64,000 nt of DNA, taken from positions 1 through 64,000 of the forward strand of contig NZ_CP031115.1 in NCBI RefSeq assembly GCF_003568865.1. Reading direction: 5' to 3'. The position numbers and the translations under genes are program-made. This DNA comes from Rubrobacter indicoceani. GTDB lineage: Bacteria > Actinomycetota > Rubrobacteria > Rubrobacterales > Rubrobacteraceae. Shown one piece after another: positions 45,704 to 54,303 of this stretch. Within the stretch, counting starts at the first letter, position 1; each line of letters opens with the position of its first letter. The notes beneath the pieces were generated by a model. It had not been told where the DNA came from and searched no databases. It saw nothing but the letters and a program-made list of their open reading frames with translations.

Positions 45704-46519
45704 GTGCGGGAGACGGGTGAACCCGAAGCAGAACACCTGACGCTCGGGGGGATGGCTCGCATGGACGGCCTCGACCTCTACGGCCCGAACTTCATGAGCG
45801 AAGCCTACCGAAAGAACGGCGAGATCCACGTAAACGTCGAGAAGGCCCGGGGCCGCGCCCCCGGCAACCCCGCCGTAGCGATGCTGTCCCGGCTCCCTGT
45901 TATCCGGTCCTTCTTTTTCTGGGGGAGGCTTCTGATGCAGGTCGTGGGTTCCGTCTGGGCGGTGGTCTTTTTCGCCGCAACGGTCGGGGTTCTCTGGCTT
46001 CTCGTTACGCTCTTCGAGGCCGGGAGCGATTCGGTCGGACCGCTCGGCCCTCTCTTTGACTTTCTGGCGGTGTTCCCGATACTTCCGATACTCCTGATCT
46101 TCCTTCTCGTGATGCGGTTTTCGGCTATCGGACGCTATCACGGTGCGGAACACAAGGTCGTTGCGGCCTACGAGACGTACGGAGAGGTTACGATGGAGAA
46201 CGCTCGCAGAAGCGACCGCTTGCACCCGAGGTGCGGCACGAACATCCTTGCCTACATCATGCTCGCCGCCCTCCTCGACCCGCTTATCGGCTGGTGGGGA
46301 TACGCCATTCTGCAGTTTATCCTGATCTCCGAGGCCTGGTACATCTTCGGGCAGACCCGACCATCGATCGCGGTCGGGAACTTTCTTCAGCGGTTCTTTA
46401 CCACCACCGAACCCCGCCGCCGGGAACTCGAAGTCGGGGTCGAGTCCATCAACCGCCTTATCGCCGCCGAGCGCGGCGGCCCCGTCGAACCGAAGCTGAG
46501 CCTCCCCGCCCGCTTCTGA
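45704..46519 (+). CDS. DUF1385 family membrane protein
   Basis: The roughly 271-residue protein matches the DUF1385 pattern: LGGMARMDGLDLYGPNF at the start, RYHGAEHKVVAAYE in the middle, and RLHPRCGTN near 185. Four or five membrane helices are expected. The histidine/cysteine motifs suggest metal or haem contact, but the function is unknown. An ORF opening at 45527 would add 59 residues without family support; GTG 45704 is chosen because the domain starts about 13 residues later. Confidence 0.85.
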   Translation: MRETGEPEAEHLTLGGMARMDGLDLYGPNFMSEAYRKNGEIHVNVEKARGRAPGNPAVAMLSRLPVIRSFFFWGRLLMQVVGSVWAVVFFAATVGVLWLLVTLFEAGSDSVGPLGPLFDFLAVFPILPILLIFLLVMRFSAIGRYHGAEHKVVAAYETYGEVTMENARRSDRLHPRCGTNILAYIMLAALLDPLIGWWGYAILQFILISEAWYIFGQTRPSIAVGNFLQRFFTTTEPRRRELEVGVESINRLIAAERGGPVEPKLSLPARF

Positions 46520-46529
46520 GCCGCAGGGA

Positions 46530-47738
46530 TCAGCGGCGTGGCGCGTCGTTGCGAGGCTTCTCCTCGTCGGTGGGTTCCTGCCGGCCCTGCTCGTCCTCCG
46601 GTCGTCTGAGCATCGCGGTCTGCTGGCCCCGCCGCTGCTCCGACCCTTCTCCCCGGTGGGCGGAGTCCGACGGCGGGCTCGGAGTCGAAGAGACCGGGAC
46701 CGCCGCACCGCCCGTACCGTTCAGGCGGAGGTAGGCGAGGGTCCAGTAGGAGTGAAAATACGTACCCGTAGCGGCGGAGACGAGCAGGGCCGGCAGCAGA
46801 AACAGAACCCCGCCAACGATGCCGAGCGCTATCCCGGTTGTCGTCGCGCCCGAGAGACCGGCTGCGATCCCCGGTCCGAGAAGGATCAGGCCGGCAAGCC
46901 CGAGGACGATAAGCGTCGCGATCCCGACCGCGATCTTCAGGCCGATGTTCAAAAGCCACACGAGCAGGCTTCGGCCGAAGTTGCGCCGGAACAGCCCGTA
47001 GGCCCCGCCGATGGAGGCCGCCACACCGCTGCGCCCGACCACCAGCTCTCGGACCGCAAGCTGCGAGACGATCGCAAACGGAACAAAGATCGCGATAAAG
47101 AGCAAGACCCCGACTATGCCGAAGATAACGCTCATCGCCACCCTGAGACCCACCGACTGCGAGAGCAGGAACGTAAAAAGCACGGGAAGCCCGACTATCG
47201 CCGCAACGGCGACAAACAACCCGACCCCGATCAGGAAAAGAAGGATCGCCTGAAGCAGGACCCGCCAGAAGTTCGAGAGGCCCGCCCGCCACGTCTGGCC
47301 GAAACGCCGCTCCTCGCCGCCGTCTATCGCCGCTACGCTTGAAGCCAGACCGCCCTGAGAGATGATGATTAGTGCGATCACGGCTAGAACCAGAACCAGC
47401 GCGAGGATCACCGCCCCGATTATCAGGGCGATGGTCCCGCCGCCCGGGCCTGACTGAAGCCCGAGCGGCAGAGCCCCCGAAAAACCCGTGCTGGACGCGT
47501 TCTGCATCGTCGAAGAGAAAAGCTGGTCCAGTCCCGGAACCTCCTGGTCCTGCTGACCGCCCCCGAGGTTCGTCGGAAAGTTGAGGTTGGAGGTCAGACC
47601 GCCCCCGACGAACAGCCCGAAAAACCACAGGAACTTGTTGCGCCATGAGATACGGAGCGCGCTCTTCATCAGCTCGCCGTAGGAGAACCGCCTCTCCGGC
47701 GAGTTACGCTCTCCGTAAGGCCCCTGCGGGTAATCCAT
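46530..47738 (-). CDS. Multi-pass membrane protein of unknown function
   Basis: The 402-residue protein has six or more long membrane segments (about residues 33-48, 100-125, 155-185, 195-225, 260-295 and 305-335) and a charged, Pro/Arg/Glu-rich cytoplasmic tail after residue 345. It resembles loosely the membrane domains in glycerophosphodiester-type proteins, without a catalytic part. ATG 47738 follows GGAGGACG. It lies 27 bp after the ATP-grasp gene, so the two may be co-transcribed. Confidence 0.8.
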   Translation of the reverse strand: MDYPQGPYGERNSPERRFSYGELMKSALRISWRNKFLWFFGLFVGGGLTSNLNFPTNLGGGQQDQEVPGLDQLFSSTMQNASSTGFSGALPLGLQSGPGGGTIALIIGAVILALVLVLAVIALIIISQGGLASSVAAIDGGEERRFGQTWRAGLSNFWRVLLQAILLFLIGVGLFVAVAAIVGLPVLFTFLLSQSVGLRVAMSVIFGIVGVLLFIAIFVPFAIVSQLAVRELVVGRSGVAASIGGAYGLFRRNFGRSLLVWLLNIGLKIAVGIATLIVLGLAGLILLGPGIAAGLSGATTTGIALGIVGGVLFLLPALLVSAATGTYFHSYWTLAYLRLNGTGGAAVPVSSTPSPPSDSAHRGEGSEQRRGQQTAMLRRPEDEQGRQEPTDEEKPRNDAPRR

Positions 47739-47765
47739 CGTCCTCCGCTCCGTGAAACGATCTCG

Positions 47766-49190
47766 CTACTCTTCCAGAACCCAGGTATCCTTCATCTTGC
47801 CGCCGCTCGATATGTTGACGATGTGCTTGCCCGGCGCGGCAACCCGCGTCAAAGACCCCGGGACCAACTCTACGTACGCCGGGTCGTCGGGTTTCGGACA
47901 CAGCGCGAGCATCCGGTAGTCGGCAAAGGAATCCTTCAGCACGAACTCCTCGCCTTCCGTCTCCGTTACAAGGTGCGTCGAGAAGTCGACCATCGGCTGG
48001 GCGATGTACTCGACCGGGTCGGCCTCGACTATCTTTCGGAACCTCTCGATGTTCTCCCGAGATTCCTCCGGGCCGATCATGACCTCCTTGCCGCCGTACC
48101 CGCCCCGGCTCTTGACCACGAGGCCCGCGAAGTTCTCCATCACGTAGTCGTAGTCTCTCTTTACCGCGAGCGACCACGTCCGGGCGTTCTCGATAAGCGG
48201 CTCCTCCCCGAGGTAGTGCCGCACCATCTCGGGGATAAAGGCGTAGACGCCCTTGTCGTCTATGATCTCGGAGTTGGGCGCGAACAGCACGTGCACCTTT
48301 CCCGCCGCATGGCTTTCGAGCAGGCCCGGAACTTCGGCGTACAGAACGTCCTCGTCCACTCGCTCGTATACGACATCTATCACCGTGCCCGTCGGCTCAA
48401 AGACAAGGAAACCGTCCGAGTTGACGGAGATATCTTTTGTCTCGGCGAGGATGGCGTTCATCTCTTCGGCGTAGATGTTGTGGTCGAGGTAGAACTGATC
48501 CCCCGGCCCGCTCGATACAACGGCGAGCGTTGCATCCGGTCCCTTTGGAGACGCCGCCCGAAGCGAATCCCCGAGCCGTGCAAGCCAGCCGTCAAGGGAG
48601 CGAACCGGCAGCTCCCGGTGGGACTCCGGCAGAAAGACCTCGCTCATCATCTTCCGGCGGCGGGTCATCGCGGCGAGGCCGACGGGCATCTTTGCGTTCT
48701 CTTCAAGGACAAGATACTCCCAGCCCCCGGTCTGGCCGCTCTTGTCGCTCTCGACGGCGACGACGTCGAAGGCGATCTGACGCACCGGAACCGCTCCGAA
48801 GCGGTTCGGGTCGTCCACGTTGTAGAGGATGCTGGACTCCACGACCGACCTCGGCACCACCTCCTCGGTCCCGGCCTCGAGGCTGCGCAGGAATTCGTTT
48901 ATGGCTACAAGCCGCTGGGTCAGGCCGCGTTCGAGGCGGTCCCACTCCGCTGCGGGGATGATGCGCGGAAACCAGTCGGTCGGGTGCGTCTTGTCACCCT
49001 CTTTTATGCCGAACCGGTGCTGCTCGTCGAGCAGGAGGCGGTGGGCTTTTTCGCGTCGTTCCCGCCAGCCGACCGCGCCGACACGCTGCATCTCGGCGAT
49101 GATGGGTTTGTAGATCTGGCGTGGCGAGTTGTCGGGGAGGAAGACCTCGTTTGCGCCGCTGAGGTTCCGTTTAAATCTCATGAGTTCCAT
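47766..49190 (-). CDS. Circularly permuted ATP-grasp family protein
   Basis: The 474-residue protein is a circularly permuted ATP-grasp enzyme (DUF404/DUF407 type): PTDWFPRIIPAAEWDRLERGL near 85, YLVLEENAKMPVG near 158, then VVSSGPGDQFYLDH, and GLVVKSRGGYGGKEVMIGP near 355. Such enzymes make peptide-like bonds, often beside a transglutaminase-like or alpha-E partner. Here no partner is present. The -10 TATAAT (49204-49199) stands 8 nt before the ATG. A long antisense ORF across the gene is an artefact. Confidence 0.9.
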   Translation of the reverse strand: MELMRFKRNLSGANEVFLPDNSPRQIYKPIIAEMQRVGAVGWRERREKAHRLLLDEQHRFGIKEGDKTHPTDWFPRIIPAAEWDRLERGLTQRLVAINEFLRSLEAGTEEVVPRSVVESSILYNVDDPNRFGAVPVRQIAFDVVAVESDKSGQTGGWEYLVLEENAKMPVGLAAMTRRRKMMSEVFLPESHRELPVRSLDGWLARLGDSLRAASPKGPDATLAVVSSGPGDQFYLDHNIYAEEMNAILAETKDISVNSDGFLVFEPTGTVIDVVYERVDEDVLYAEVPGLLESHAAGKVHVLFAPNSEIIDDKGVYAFIPEMVRHYLGEEPLIENARTWSLAVKRDYDYVMENFAGLVVKSRGGYGGKEVMIGPEESRENIERFRKIVEADPVEYIAQPMVDFSTHLVTETEGEEFVLKDSFADYRMLALCPKPDDPAYVELVPGSLTRVAAPGKHIVNISSGGKMKDTWVLEE

Positions 49191-49300
49191 GACCGGGGAT
49201 TATACGCTTTGACGGGTCTGTCGCTCCGCCTTGGCGAGGCCCGTATTCGGGTTTGCCGGGAGAGTTGCTAATGGTGCCGGTTTTGTTAAAGTACCGTTGA

Positions 49301-49573
49301 ATGGAACCCCACATACAAGAGAGCGCAGAGCGTCAGGTCGCGTTGAGGCGGATGGCCGGGCGGATGCTGGGCATCACGGGCCTGGTCTGCGCGGTGCTCG
49401 CGGTGCTTGCGGTGCTCTCCGCAACGGGCCTGGGTCTTATGGAGGGGATGGTCGGCGTTCTTTTCGGCGTCGCGGGGTACATGCTCGGCTCGCGGTTCTT
49501 CGGCAACGCGGCGGTTGTCTCCTGCCTGGTCGCGCTCTTTATCGTGCTGGTCCTCGGCCAGAATCTGAGCTAG
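49301..49573 (+). CDS. Small membrane protein
   Basis: The 90-residue product has a basic N-terminal helix, then three membrane segments (about 22-42, 46-62 and 68-86). No family is recognised. The ATG at 49301 follows TAAAGT (49287-49292) by 8 nt and TTGCTA (49265-49270) lies 16 bp before that, a good promoter with a leaderless start. Confidence 0.75.
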   Translation: MEPHIQESAERQVALRRMAGRMLGITGLVCAVLAVLAVLSATGLGLMEGMVGVLFGVAGYMLGSRFFGNAAVVSCLVALFIVLVLGQNLS

Positions 49574-49684
49574 CCTTTCCCCTGGCGGACTTTCTGCTTT
49601 GCGCCCCCGGTTTCGGGGTACAGGGAGCCCGTGTGTACGGTCGGTTGAGGAGAGCCTGAAAACAACCCACGGGAAGGAAAAGAC

Positions 49685-50224
49685 ATGGATCAGGGTCCGG
49701 GAAATTCGGAGGAACGCGGCAGGCTCGGAAGGGAGCGGGGAGGGGAGTCCGGGCAGGACTTCGGGGGTCGCCCCCACCCGCCGGAGCAGTACCCCGGCCA
49801 TCGGCCCCCGGACGAGCGCGGCTCCTCCGGCGGTCGGGACCTAGAAGATGACCGGGGCTATGACGACCCGGGCTCGGGCTACCGGGACCGGGACGACCGG
49901 GCGCGCTCCGAATACCCGTACGGCGGCGGGGCGTACGGGGAACAGCGGGGCAGCGGCGGGAAAGGCTGGGGCATTGCGGCCCTGATCCTCTCCGTACTCG
50001 CCCTTATCGGTGCTTTCGTCCTTGCTTTCTTTAACCTTGTTCTTGCTATACCGGGCCTCATACTCGGCATCGTGGCGAGGCGTAAAGGCTCCAGAGGGCT
50101 CGGTCTGACCGCCATCGTGCTGAGCATCATCGCCATCCTGCTCGGGATCGTGGTGACGGTCGCGGTCGGTGCGCTGCTCCTGAACAGCCCGGAGTTCCAG
50201 CAGGTGCTCCAGGAGGCTCAGTAG
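49685..50224 (+). CDS. DUF4190-type membrane protein with disordered N-terminus
   Basis: Residues 1-90 are Gly/Arg/Asp/Pro-rich and disordered. They lead into two membrane helices (about 95-125 and 135-165) with GIAALILSVLALIGAFVL and a small basic loop ARRKGSRGLG, the pattern of DUF4190 proteins in Actinobacteria. A short acidic tail follows. The function is unknown. The gene precedes the dnaD operon by 60 bp. Confidence 0.85.
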   Translation: MDQGPGNSEERGRLGRERGGESGQDFGGRPHPPEQYPGHRPPDERGSSGGRDLEDDRGYDDPGSGYRDRDDRARSEYPYGGGAYGEQRGSGGKGWGIAALILSVLALIGAFVLAFFNLVLAIPGLILGIVARRKGSRGLGLTAIVLSIIAILLGIVVTVAVGALLLNSPEFQQVLQEAQ

Positions 50225-50247
50225 CGGTAATCGGTCGTTAATCGGTC

Positions 50248-50277
50248 TTGGAGAGAGCCGGTCTGTACGACTATACT
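50248..50277 (+). promoter_or_regulatory. Promoter of the dnaD operon
   Basis: TTGGAG (50248-50253) and TATACT (50272-50277) with 18-bp spacing. The -10 box ends 7 nt before the ATG of the DnaD gene, so transcription should start at or just before the first codon. Confidence 0.6.
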
Positions 50278-50284
50278 GGGGTGC

Positions 50285-51124
50285 ATGACCGAAGACCGTT
50301 ACACCAGTGCTCTGTCCGGGGGAAGGCTGCGGCTCACCGCGCCCGACGTCCGTGCCGAACGCGGGGCGCGGGCGCGGCTCTACGTGCGCTGGATGCCGCA
50401 TCTCGGCTCCGAAGCCGTCGCCCTCTACGAGTTGCTGCGTATTCTGCCGGACATCGGCAACGACGACACCGACTTTGAAGAGCTTGCGGAGCTTCTCGAC
50501 TCCACCCCAGAGTCGGTCGAGGCTTCTGTCTCGGTTCTGCTCGGCAACGGGTTCATCACCGAGCGCGGGGGCTGGCTGGAGGTCGCGCCTTACCCGCCGG
50601 CTTCCTCGCCGACCGCCTCGAAGGCCGGAGGGCTCTCGACCGGGCGGCGAGCCGCAAAGGCACCCCGGCCCGCCGGGGGCGACCCCGAGGTGGACGAGTT
50701 CCCGGAGCGGAAGATAGAGGTCGTGCGGGCCGAGACCGAAGGGGTTTCGGCGGAGGACTACTTCCGGTACATGGGGACGCTCCCCGCGCCGCACATCATC
50801 GAGTTTCTGAACGGCTACTCCGAGCGCGACGGGGTCGAGCCGGACGTAATACGGGAGTCCCTGAAGATAGCGAGCGAACGCGACGCAAGACGCGTCGGGT
50901 ACGTCAGGAGCATCCTGGAGCGGTGGATCGAGCGCGGCGTAAAGACCCTGGAGGACGTGAACCTTTTCGAGCAGGACCGCAAGCTCCGGCTCGTCGAGCA
51001 GAGCGGGGTCGTTAAGGGCGGGGCCACCCTGCTGAAGAAGACGGCCGGAGGAGGTGTGAACGGTGGAGCGGATAGACAGGATACTGCCCCAAGCGAAGAG
51101 GATTACCGGTGGTTCTGGGAGTAG
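50285..51124 (+). CDS. DnaD-domain replication protein
   Basis: The 279-residue protein has an N-terminal winged-helix-like part (about 30-100) and a C-terminal DnaD domain (158-226) with FLNGYSERDGVEPDVIRESL, YVRSILERWIERGVKTLEDV. The YxxxIL-W pattern matches the DnaD/DnaB domain that helps open the origin and load helicase in Firmicutes. It overlaps the helicase-loader gene by 62 bp, which starts in another frame. Actinobacteria usually lack such proteins. Confidence 0.85.
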   Translation: MTEDRYTSALSGGRLRLTAPDVRAERGARARLYVRWMPHLGSEAVALYELLRILPDIGNDDTDFEELAELLDSTPESVEASVSVLLGNGFITERGGWLEVAPYPPASSPTASKAGGLSTGRRAAKAPRPAGGDPEVDEFPERKIEVVRAETEGVSAEDYFRYMGTLPAPHIIEFLNGYSERDGVEPDVIRESLKIASERDARRVGYVRSILERWIERGVKTLEDVNLFEQDRKLRLVEQSGVVKGGATLLKKTAGGGVNGGADRQDTAPSEEDYRWFWE

Positions 51125-51935
51125 GGGAAGCAGCAAAGACCGCGACGACGGGGTCTTGAGGCTCGACGACGAGGTCTGTCCGCACTGCGGACGCAGCCTT
51201 GAAGCCGAGTACGTGGAGTTTCCACCCGCCCTTGCAAAAAAGTACGGCAAGCCCGGTGAGTGGGACTACCTACCCTGCACCCCGGAGTGCGAGAAAAAAA
51301 ACGAACGGCAGGAGTGGGAGCACGCCCGGCGCGAATCTCGCGTTGTGTCTCTGAAGGAGCGCAGCGGCCTCTCCAAGCGCATGAAGGGCTACACGCTCGA
51401 CAGCTTCAACAAGTTCGCCAGCGAAGGGGCCGTTCGGGCCTTTGAGAAGGTCATGCGCTACGTGGACGAGTGGGAAGAGCGCCGGGAGGACGGGAGCGGG
51501 CTGTACTTCTTCGGCGGCGTCGGGACCGGAAAGACGCATCTGGCGGTCGCGGTGATGAACGAGGTTATCCAGAAAAAGCGCGTCCCCGGTCTGTTCGTGA
51601 CCGTGCCGGAGCTTCTGGACAACATTCGTGGGACGTACAACGACCCCGGGCGCAACCTCGATGACTGGATGGACGCCGTCAAGAACGCCGAGATGCTCGT
51701 CCTTGACGACCTCGGCAGCGAGCGGGCTACCGAGTGGGTTCAGGAGCGGATCTTCGTTATAGTCAACCACCGCTACCGCGAGGCCCTGCCGACGATCTTC
51801 ACCTCCAACATCGGGCCGCAGGAGCTTCCGGCCAAGCTCGGGGACCGGACATCCAGCCGCATCATCGCCGTCAGCGAGGGCGTCAGGCTCGACGGGCGAG
51901 ACCACCGCGAAACGGTCAGAAACGAGGGGAGATAG
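51063..51935 (+). CDS. DnaC/DnaI-type helicase loader ATPase
   Basis: The 290-residue protein has an N-terminal zinc ribbon (Cys 39, 42, 72, 76) and an AAA+ domain with Walker A GGVGTGKT (151-158) and Walker B MLVLDDLGSE (about 206-215), sensor region TSNIGP and an arginine-finger segment near 262. It is the layout of DnaI/DnaC, which loads the replicative helicase. GTG 51063 follows GGAGGAGG inside the end of the DnaD gene. A TTG-start gene follows 2 bp later, so the three form an operon. Confidence 0.9.
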   Translation: MERIDRILPQAKRITGGSGSRGSSKDRDDGVLRLDDEVCPHCGRSLEAEYVEFPPALAKKYGKPGEWDYLPCTPECEKKNERQEWEHARRESRVVSLKERSGLSKRMKGYTLDSFNKFASEGAVRAFEKVMRYVDEWEERREDGSGLYFFGGVGTGKTHLAVAVMNEVIQKKRVPGLFVTVPELLDNIRGTYNDPGRNLDDWMDAVKNAEMLVLDDLGSERATEWVQERIFVIVNHRYREALPTIFTSNIGPQELPAKLGDRTSSRIIAVSEGVRLDGRDHRETVRNEGR

Positions 51936-51937
51936 GG

Positions 51938-52669
51938 TTGCGCGAGGAGTTCATGATCATGCGCCAGGGCAAGCAGTACGTTCTTTTCGCGGGGCTGCTC
52001 GACGAGGCCCACTCGCGCGGCCTCAAGGGGATAGACACCGAGCTCGTGCAGGTTCCGCACGCGGACAACGGCAACACCGCGATAGTCAAGGCGACGGTTG
52101 AGATGGAGGACGGGCGCGTCTTCGGCGGCATCGGGGACGCCTCGCCGGAGAACGTCGGGCGGAACATCGCGCCGCACCTGATCCGCATGGCCGAGACCCG
52201 CGCCAAGGCCCGCGCTCTCCGGGACGCGGTAAACGTCGGCTCCACAGCGCTCGAAGAACTCTCCGACGGCGACGATTCCCCCCAGACCCCGCCCGGCCCC
52301 CAGGGTCGGGCAAACCAGGGCCAGAGCCGCCCGGCCCAGATCCGGGAGGCTCCGCGCAACTCCGGTGCGTCCGGTAGACCCGACGGCGGAGGGGCTCGCA
52401 AACCGTCGAGGCCGACCCCGGTTCGAAACGAAGACGCCGCGCCGGAGCCGGAGGAGGCGGGGTCGGATAAGGGCCGTCCCCCCGAAAAAGCCGGGCAGAA
52501 AGCCCTCAAAAGCCAGATAGACCTTCTGAAGACGCTTATCACTGAAGCTCGCGGGCCGGAGGGCATCGAGCGGATGGAGAAGCACCTCGGAAAGCCCGTA
52601 ACCGACCTTACCCGCAGCGAGGCCGACTCCTGGATAGACCGCCTCACCCCCGCCGAAGAGCGCGAATAG
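51938..52669 (+). CDS. Putative Rad52/annealing-like protein after the helicase loader
   Basis: The first 105 residues (YVLFAGLLDEAHSRGLKGID, then ATVEMEDGRVFGGIGDAS and RMAETRAKARALRDAVNVG) recall single-strand annealing proteins, where a beta sheet is followed by a helix with A-E-T-x-A-x-x-R-A. A Pro/Gly/Arg-rich linker follows, then a helical C-terminal domain (QIDLLKTLITEARG to end). The assignment is tentative. TTG 51938 follows GAGGGGAG and lies 2 bp after the loader gene. The ORF opening at 51734 overlaps the loader and was not used. Confidence 0.75.
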   Translation: MREEFMIMRQGKQYVLFAGLLDEAHSRGLKGIDTELVQVPHADNGNTAIVKATVEMEDGRVFGGIGDASPENVGRNIAPHLIRMAETRAKARALRDAVNVGSTALEELSDGDDSPQTPPGPQGRANQGQSRPAQIREAPRNSGASGRPDGGGARKPSRPTPVRNEDAAPEPEEAGSDKGRPPEKAGQKALKSQIDLLKTLITEARGPEGIERMEKHLGKPVTDLTRSEADSWIDRLTPAEERE

Positions 52670-52761
52670 ACCCGTCGCGGGGCTTGCCCGGAATCCTCCG
52701 TTGAGGCACACTCCGGTGATCCGACCATAAGGGAAGGTCGGGGAACGGAGACGAACTCTAC

Positions 52762-53670
52762 ATGGAGATGCGAAAGAAGGCGGCGGGTCCTGTCCGGGCG
52801 GTGCTGCTCACCTTTTTATGCTTTGCTTCATTGTCCTGCGGGGCGCTCGCCGCGGCCCCGGGCGGCTCCGGGGTCGAGCCGCCGCCGGTCGGGGCGCTCT
52901 CCGTCAGCTTTATAGACGTCGGGCAGGGGGACTCCATCCTTGTGCAGGCCGGAGGCGAGAGCTACCTCATAGACGCCGGAAACCCGGAGGAAGGCCCGAA
53001 GGTCGTTGACTTTCTGAGGTCTCGCGGGGTAGACGAACTCGACGGGATGGTCGCAACAAGTGGCGACGCCGACCACTCCGGCGGTCTGGCCGACGTGCTG
53101 GACGCCTTCACCGTCGAGAACATCTACGTCTCCGGCTACCCGAAAGAGACCCTCACCTACACGAACTTTCTGAGAACCGCCCGGAACGAGGTGGACGAGG
53201 AAGGGGCTACCTTCGCCGCTCTCAGCACCGGGACTACCCTTGACTGGGCCGGGCTCCGGGTGGACGTTCTGAACCCGCCCGCCGGGGGCGGGGAGGTCTA
53301 TACCGGGTCAAACGACAGCTCGGTGGCGTTGCTTCTGACCTACGGACGGGCGCGGATCATCTTTGCCGGGGACGCGGAGAAGAAGGCCGAGGAGTACCTC
53401 GCCGCAAGCCCGAAAAGCGGGGCGGTAACGGTGATGAAGGTCAACCATCACGGGTCGAACACCTCGACCACCACCGCCTTTCTCGCTCGCTACAGGCCCG
53501 AGGTCGCGGTTATACAGAGCGGGGAGGACAACACCTACGGGCATCCGACGCCGGAGGTTCTGAAGAGGCTCGACGAGGCGGGCGCGGAGGTTTTCAGAAC
53601 GGACCTGCACGGGGACGTCATCGTCACCATAGAGCAGGATGATGTGGAGGTCGCCGTGACTGAGCCGTAA
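52762..53670 (+). CDS. Secreted ComEC-like metallo-beta-lactamase protein
   Basis: The 302-residue protein has an N-terminal signal peptide (about 1-31) and an MBL fold like the C-terminal domain of ComEC: VSFIDVGQGDSILV near 48, the motif TSGDADHSGG near 99, FAGDAEKKAEEY near 200 and MKVNHHGSNTS near 225. The usual motif-2 first His is replaced by Ser (Ser 100), so metal binding may be altered. The membrane parts of ComEC are absent. Role could be extracellular nuclease or other hydrolase. Confidence 0.9.
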   Translation: MEMRKKAAGPVRAVLLTFLCFASLSCGALAAAPGGSGVEPPPVGALSVSFIDVGQGDSILVQAGGESYLIDAGNPEEGPKVVDFLRSRGVDELDGMVATSGDADHSGGLADVLDAFTVENIYVSGYPKETLTYTNFLRTARNEVDEEGATFAALSTGTTLDWAGLRVDVLNPPAGGGEVYTGSNDSSVALLLTYGRARIIFAGDAEKKAEEYLAASPKSGAVTVMKVNHHGSNTSTTTAFLARYRPEVAVIQSGEDNTYGHPTPEVLKRLDEAGAEVFRTDLHGDVIVTIEQDDVEVAVTEP

Positions 53671-53770
53671 AGGAGGTGCAGGCTAGGTGTGTACTTGAGG
53701 TATGGAACCGTTAAAGTAGACTTGCTGCTCCGGGGAATCCACCCGGAGATTACAAAAGAAAGGAAGAGGA

Positions 53771-54214
53771 ATGGTCAGCTTCAACAAGGTCATAGTCGCC
53801 GGGAACCTCACGCGTGATCCGGAACTGCGCTTTACGGGCGGGGGCGTGCCGGTCTGTTCGTTCGGGCTGGCCGTGAACCGCGTTCGCTCTAAAAACGAAG
53901 AGGTGGACTTCTTCGATGTTTCGGCGTGGCGCGAACTCGGCGAGACGATCGCCAACTACAAGAAGAAGGGCGACCCCATCCTTGTCGAAGGCCGCCTCCA
54001 GTTCCGCTCCTGGGAGGCTCAGGACGGCTCCAAGCGCAACAAGGTGGACATAGTCGCGGACAACGTGCAGTTCCTCGGCGGGCGCGGCGACGGTGACGGT
54101 TCCGGCGGTTCCGGCGGTGGCGGTCAGCGTCGGCAGGGCGGCAACCAGGGCGGCGGAAACCAACGGGGTGATGTAGACCTGAACGAAGAGGACTTCGACG
54201 ATATCCCGTTCTAG
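53771..54214 (+). CDS. ssb: Single-stranded DNA-binding protein
   Basis: SSB coats single-stranded DNA at forks and repair sites. The 147-residue protein has the OB-fold (NKVIVAGNLTRDPELRFT, AVNRVRSKNEEVDFFDVSAW), a Gly/Gln-rich linker and the acidic tip DFDDIPF for partner contacts. ATG 53771 follows AAGGAAGAGG. A hairpin terminator follows. It is close to the dnaD-dnaC-Rad52-like operon, but a 100-bp gap with possible promoter boxes (TTGAGG 53695, TAGACT 53717) precedes it. Confidence 0.96.
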   Translation: MVSFNKVIVAGNLTRDPELRFTGGGVPVCSFGLAVNRVRSKNEEVDFFDVSAWRELGETIANYKKKGDPILVEGRLQFRSWEAQDGSKRNKVDIVADNVQFLGGRGDGDGSGGSGGGGQRRQGGNQGGGNQRGDVDLNEEDFDDIPF

Positions 54215-54235
54215 CCTGAGTTTAAGAGCAGAAGG

Positions 54236-54268
54236 GCCGGTCCCGGGGGCGTGTGGGACCGGCTTTTT
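54236..54268 (+). terminator. Rho-independent terminator after ssb
   Basis: GCCGGTCCC (54236-54244) pairs perfectly with GGGACCGGC (54255-54263), followed by TTTTT (54264-54268). Confidence 0.9.
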
Positions 54269-54303
54269 CGTTGTTTCGGCGTCCGGGCCGGAGAGGTGGA
54301 ATT

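Noticed and set aside
47823-49271. A 482-codon plus-strand ORF opposite the ATP-grasp gene
   Set aside because: It is an antisense reading of a well-supported gene with no family motif, rich in Arg/Val/Leu as expected for a shadow in high-GC DNA.
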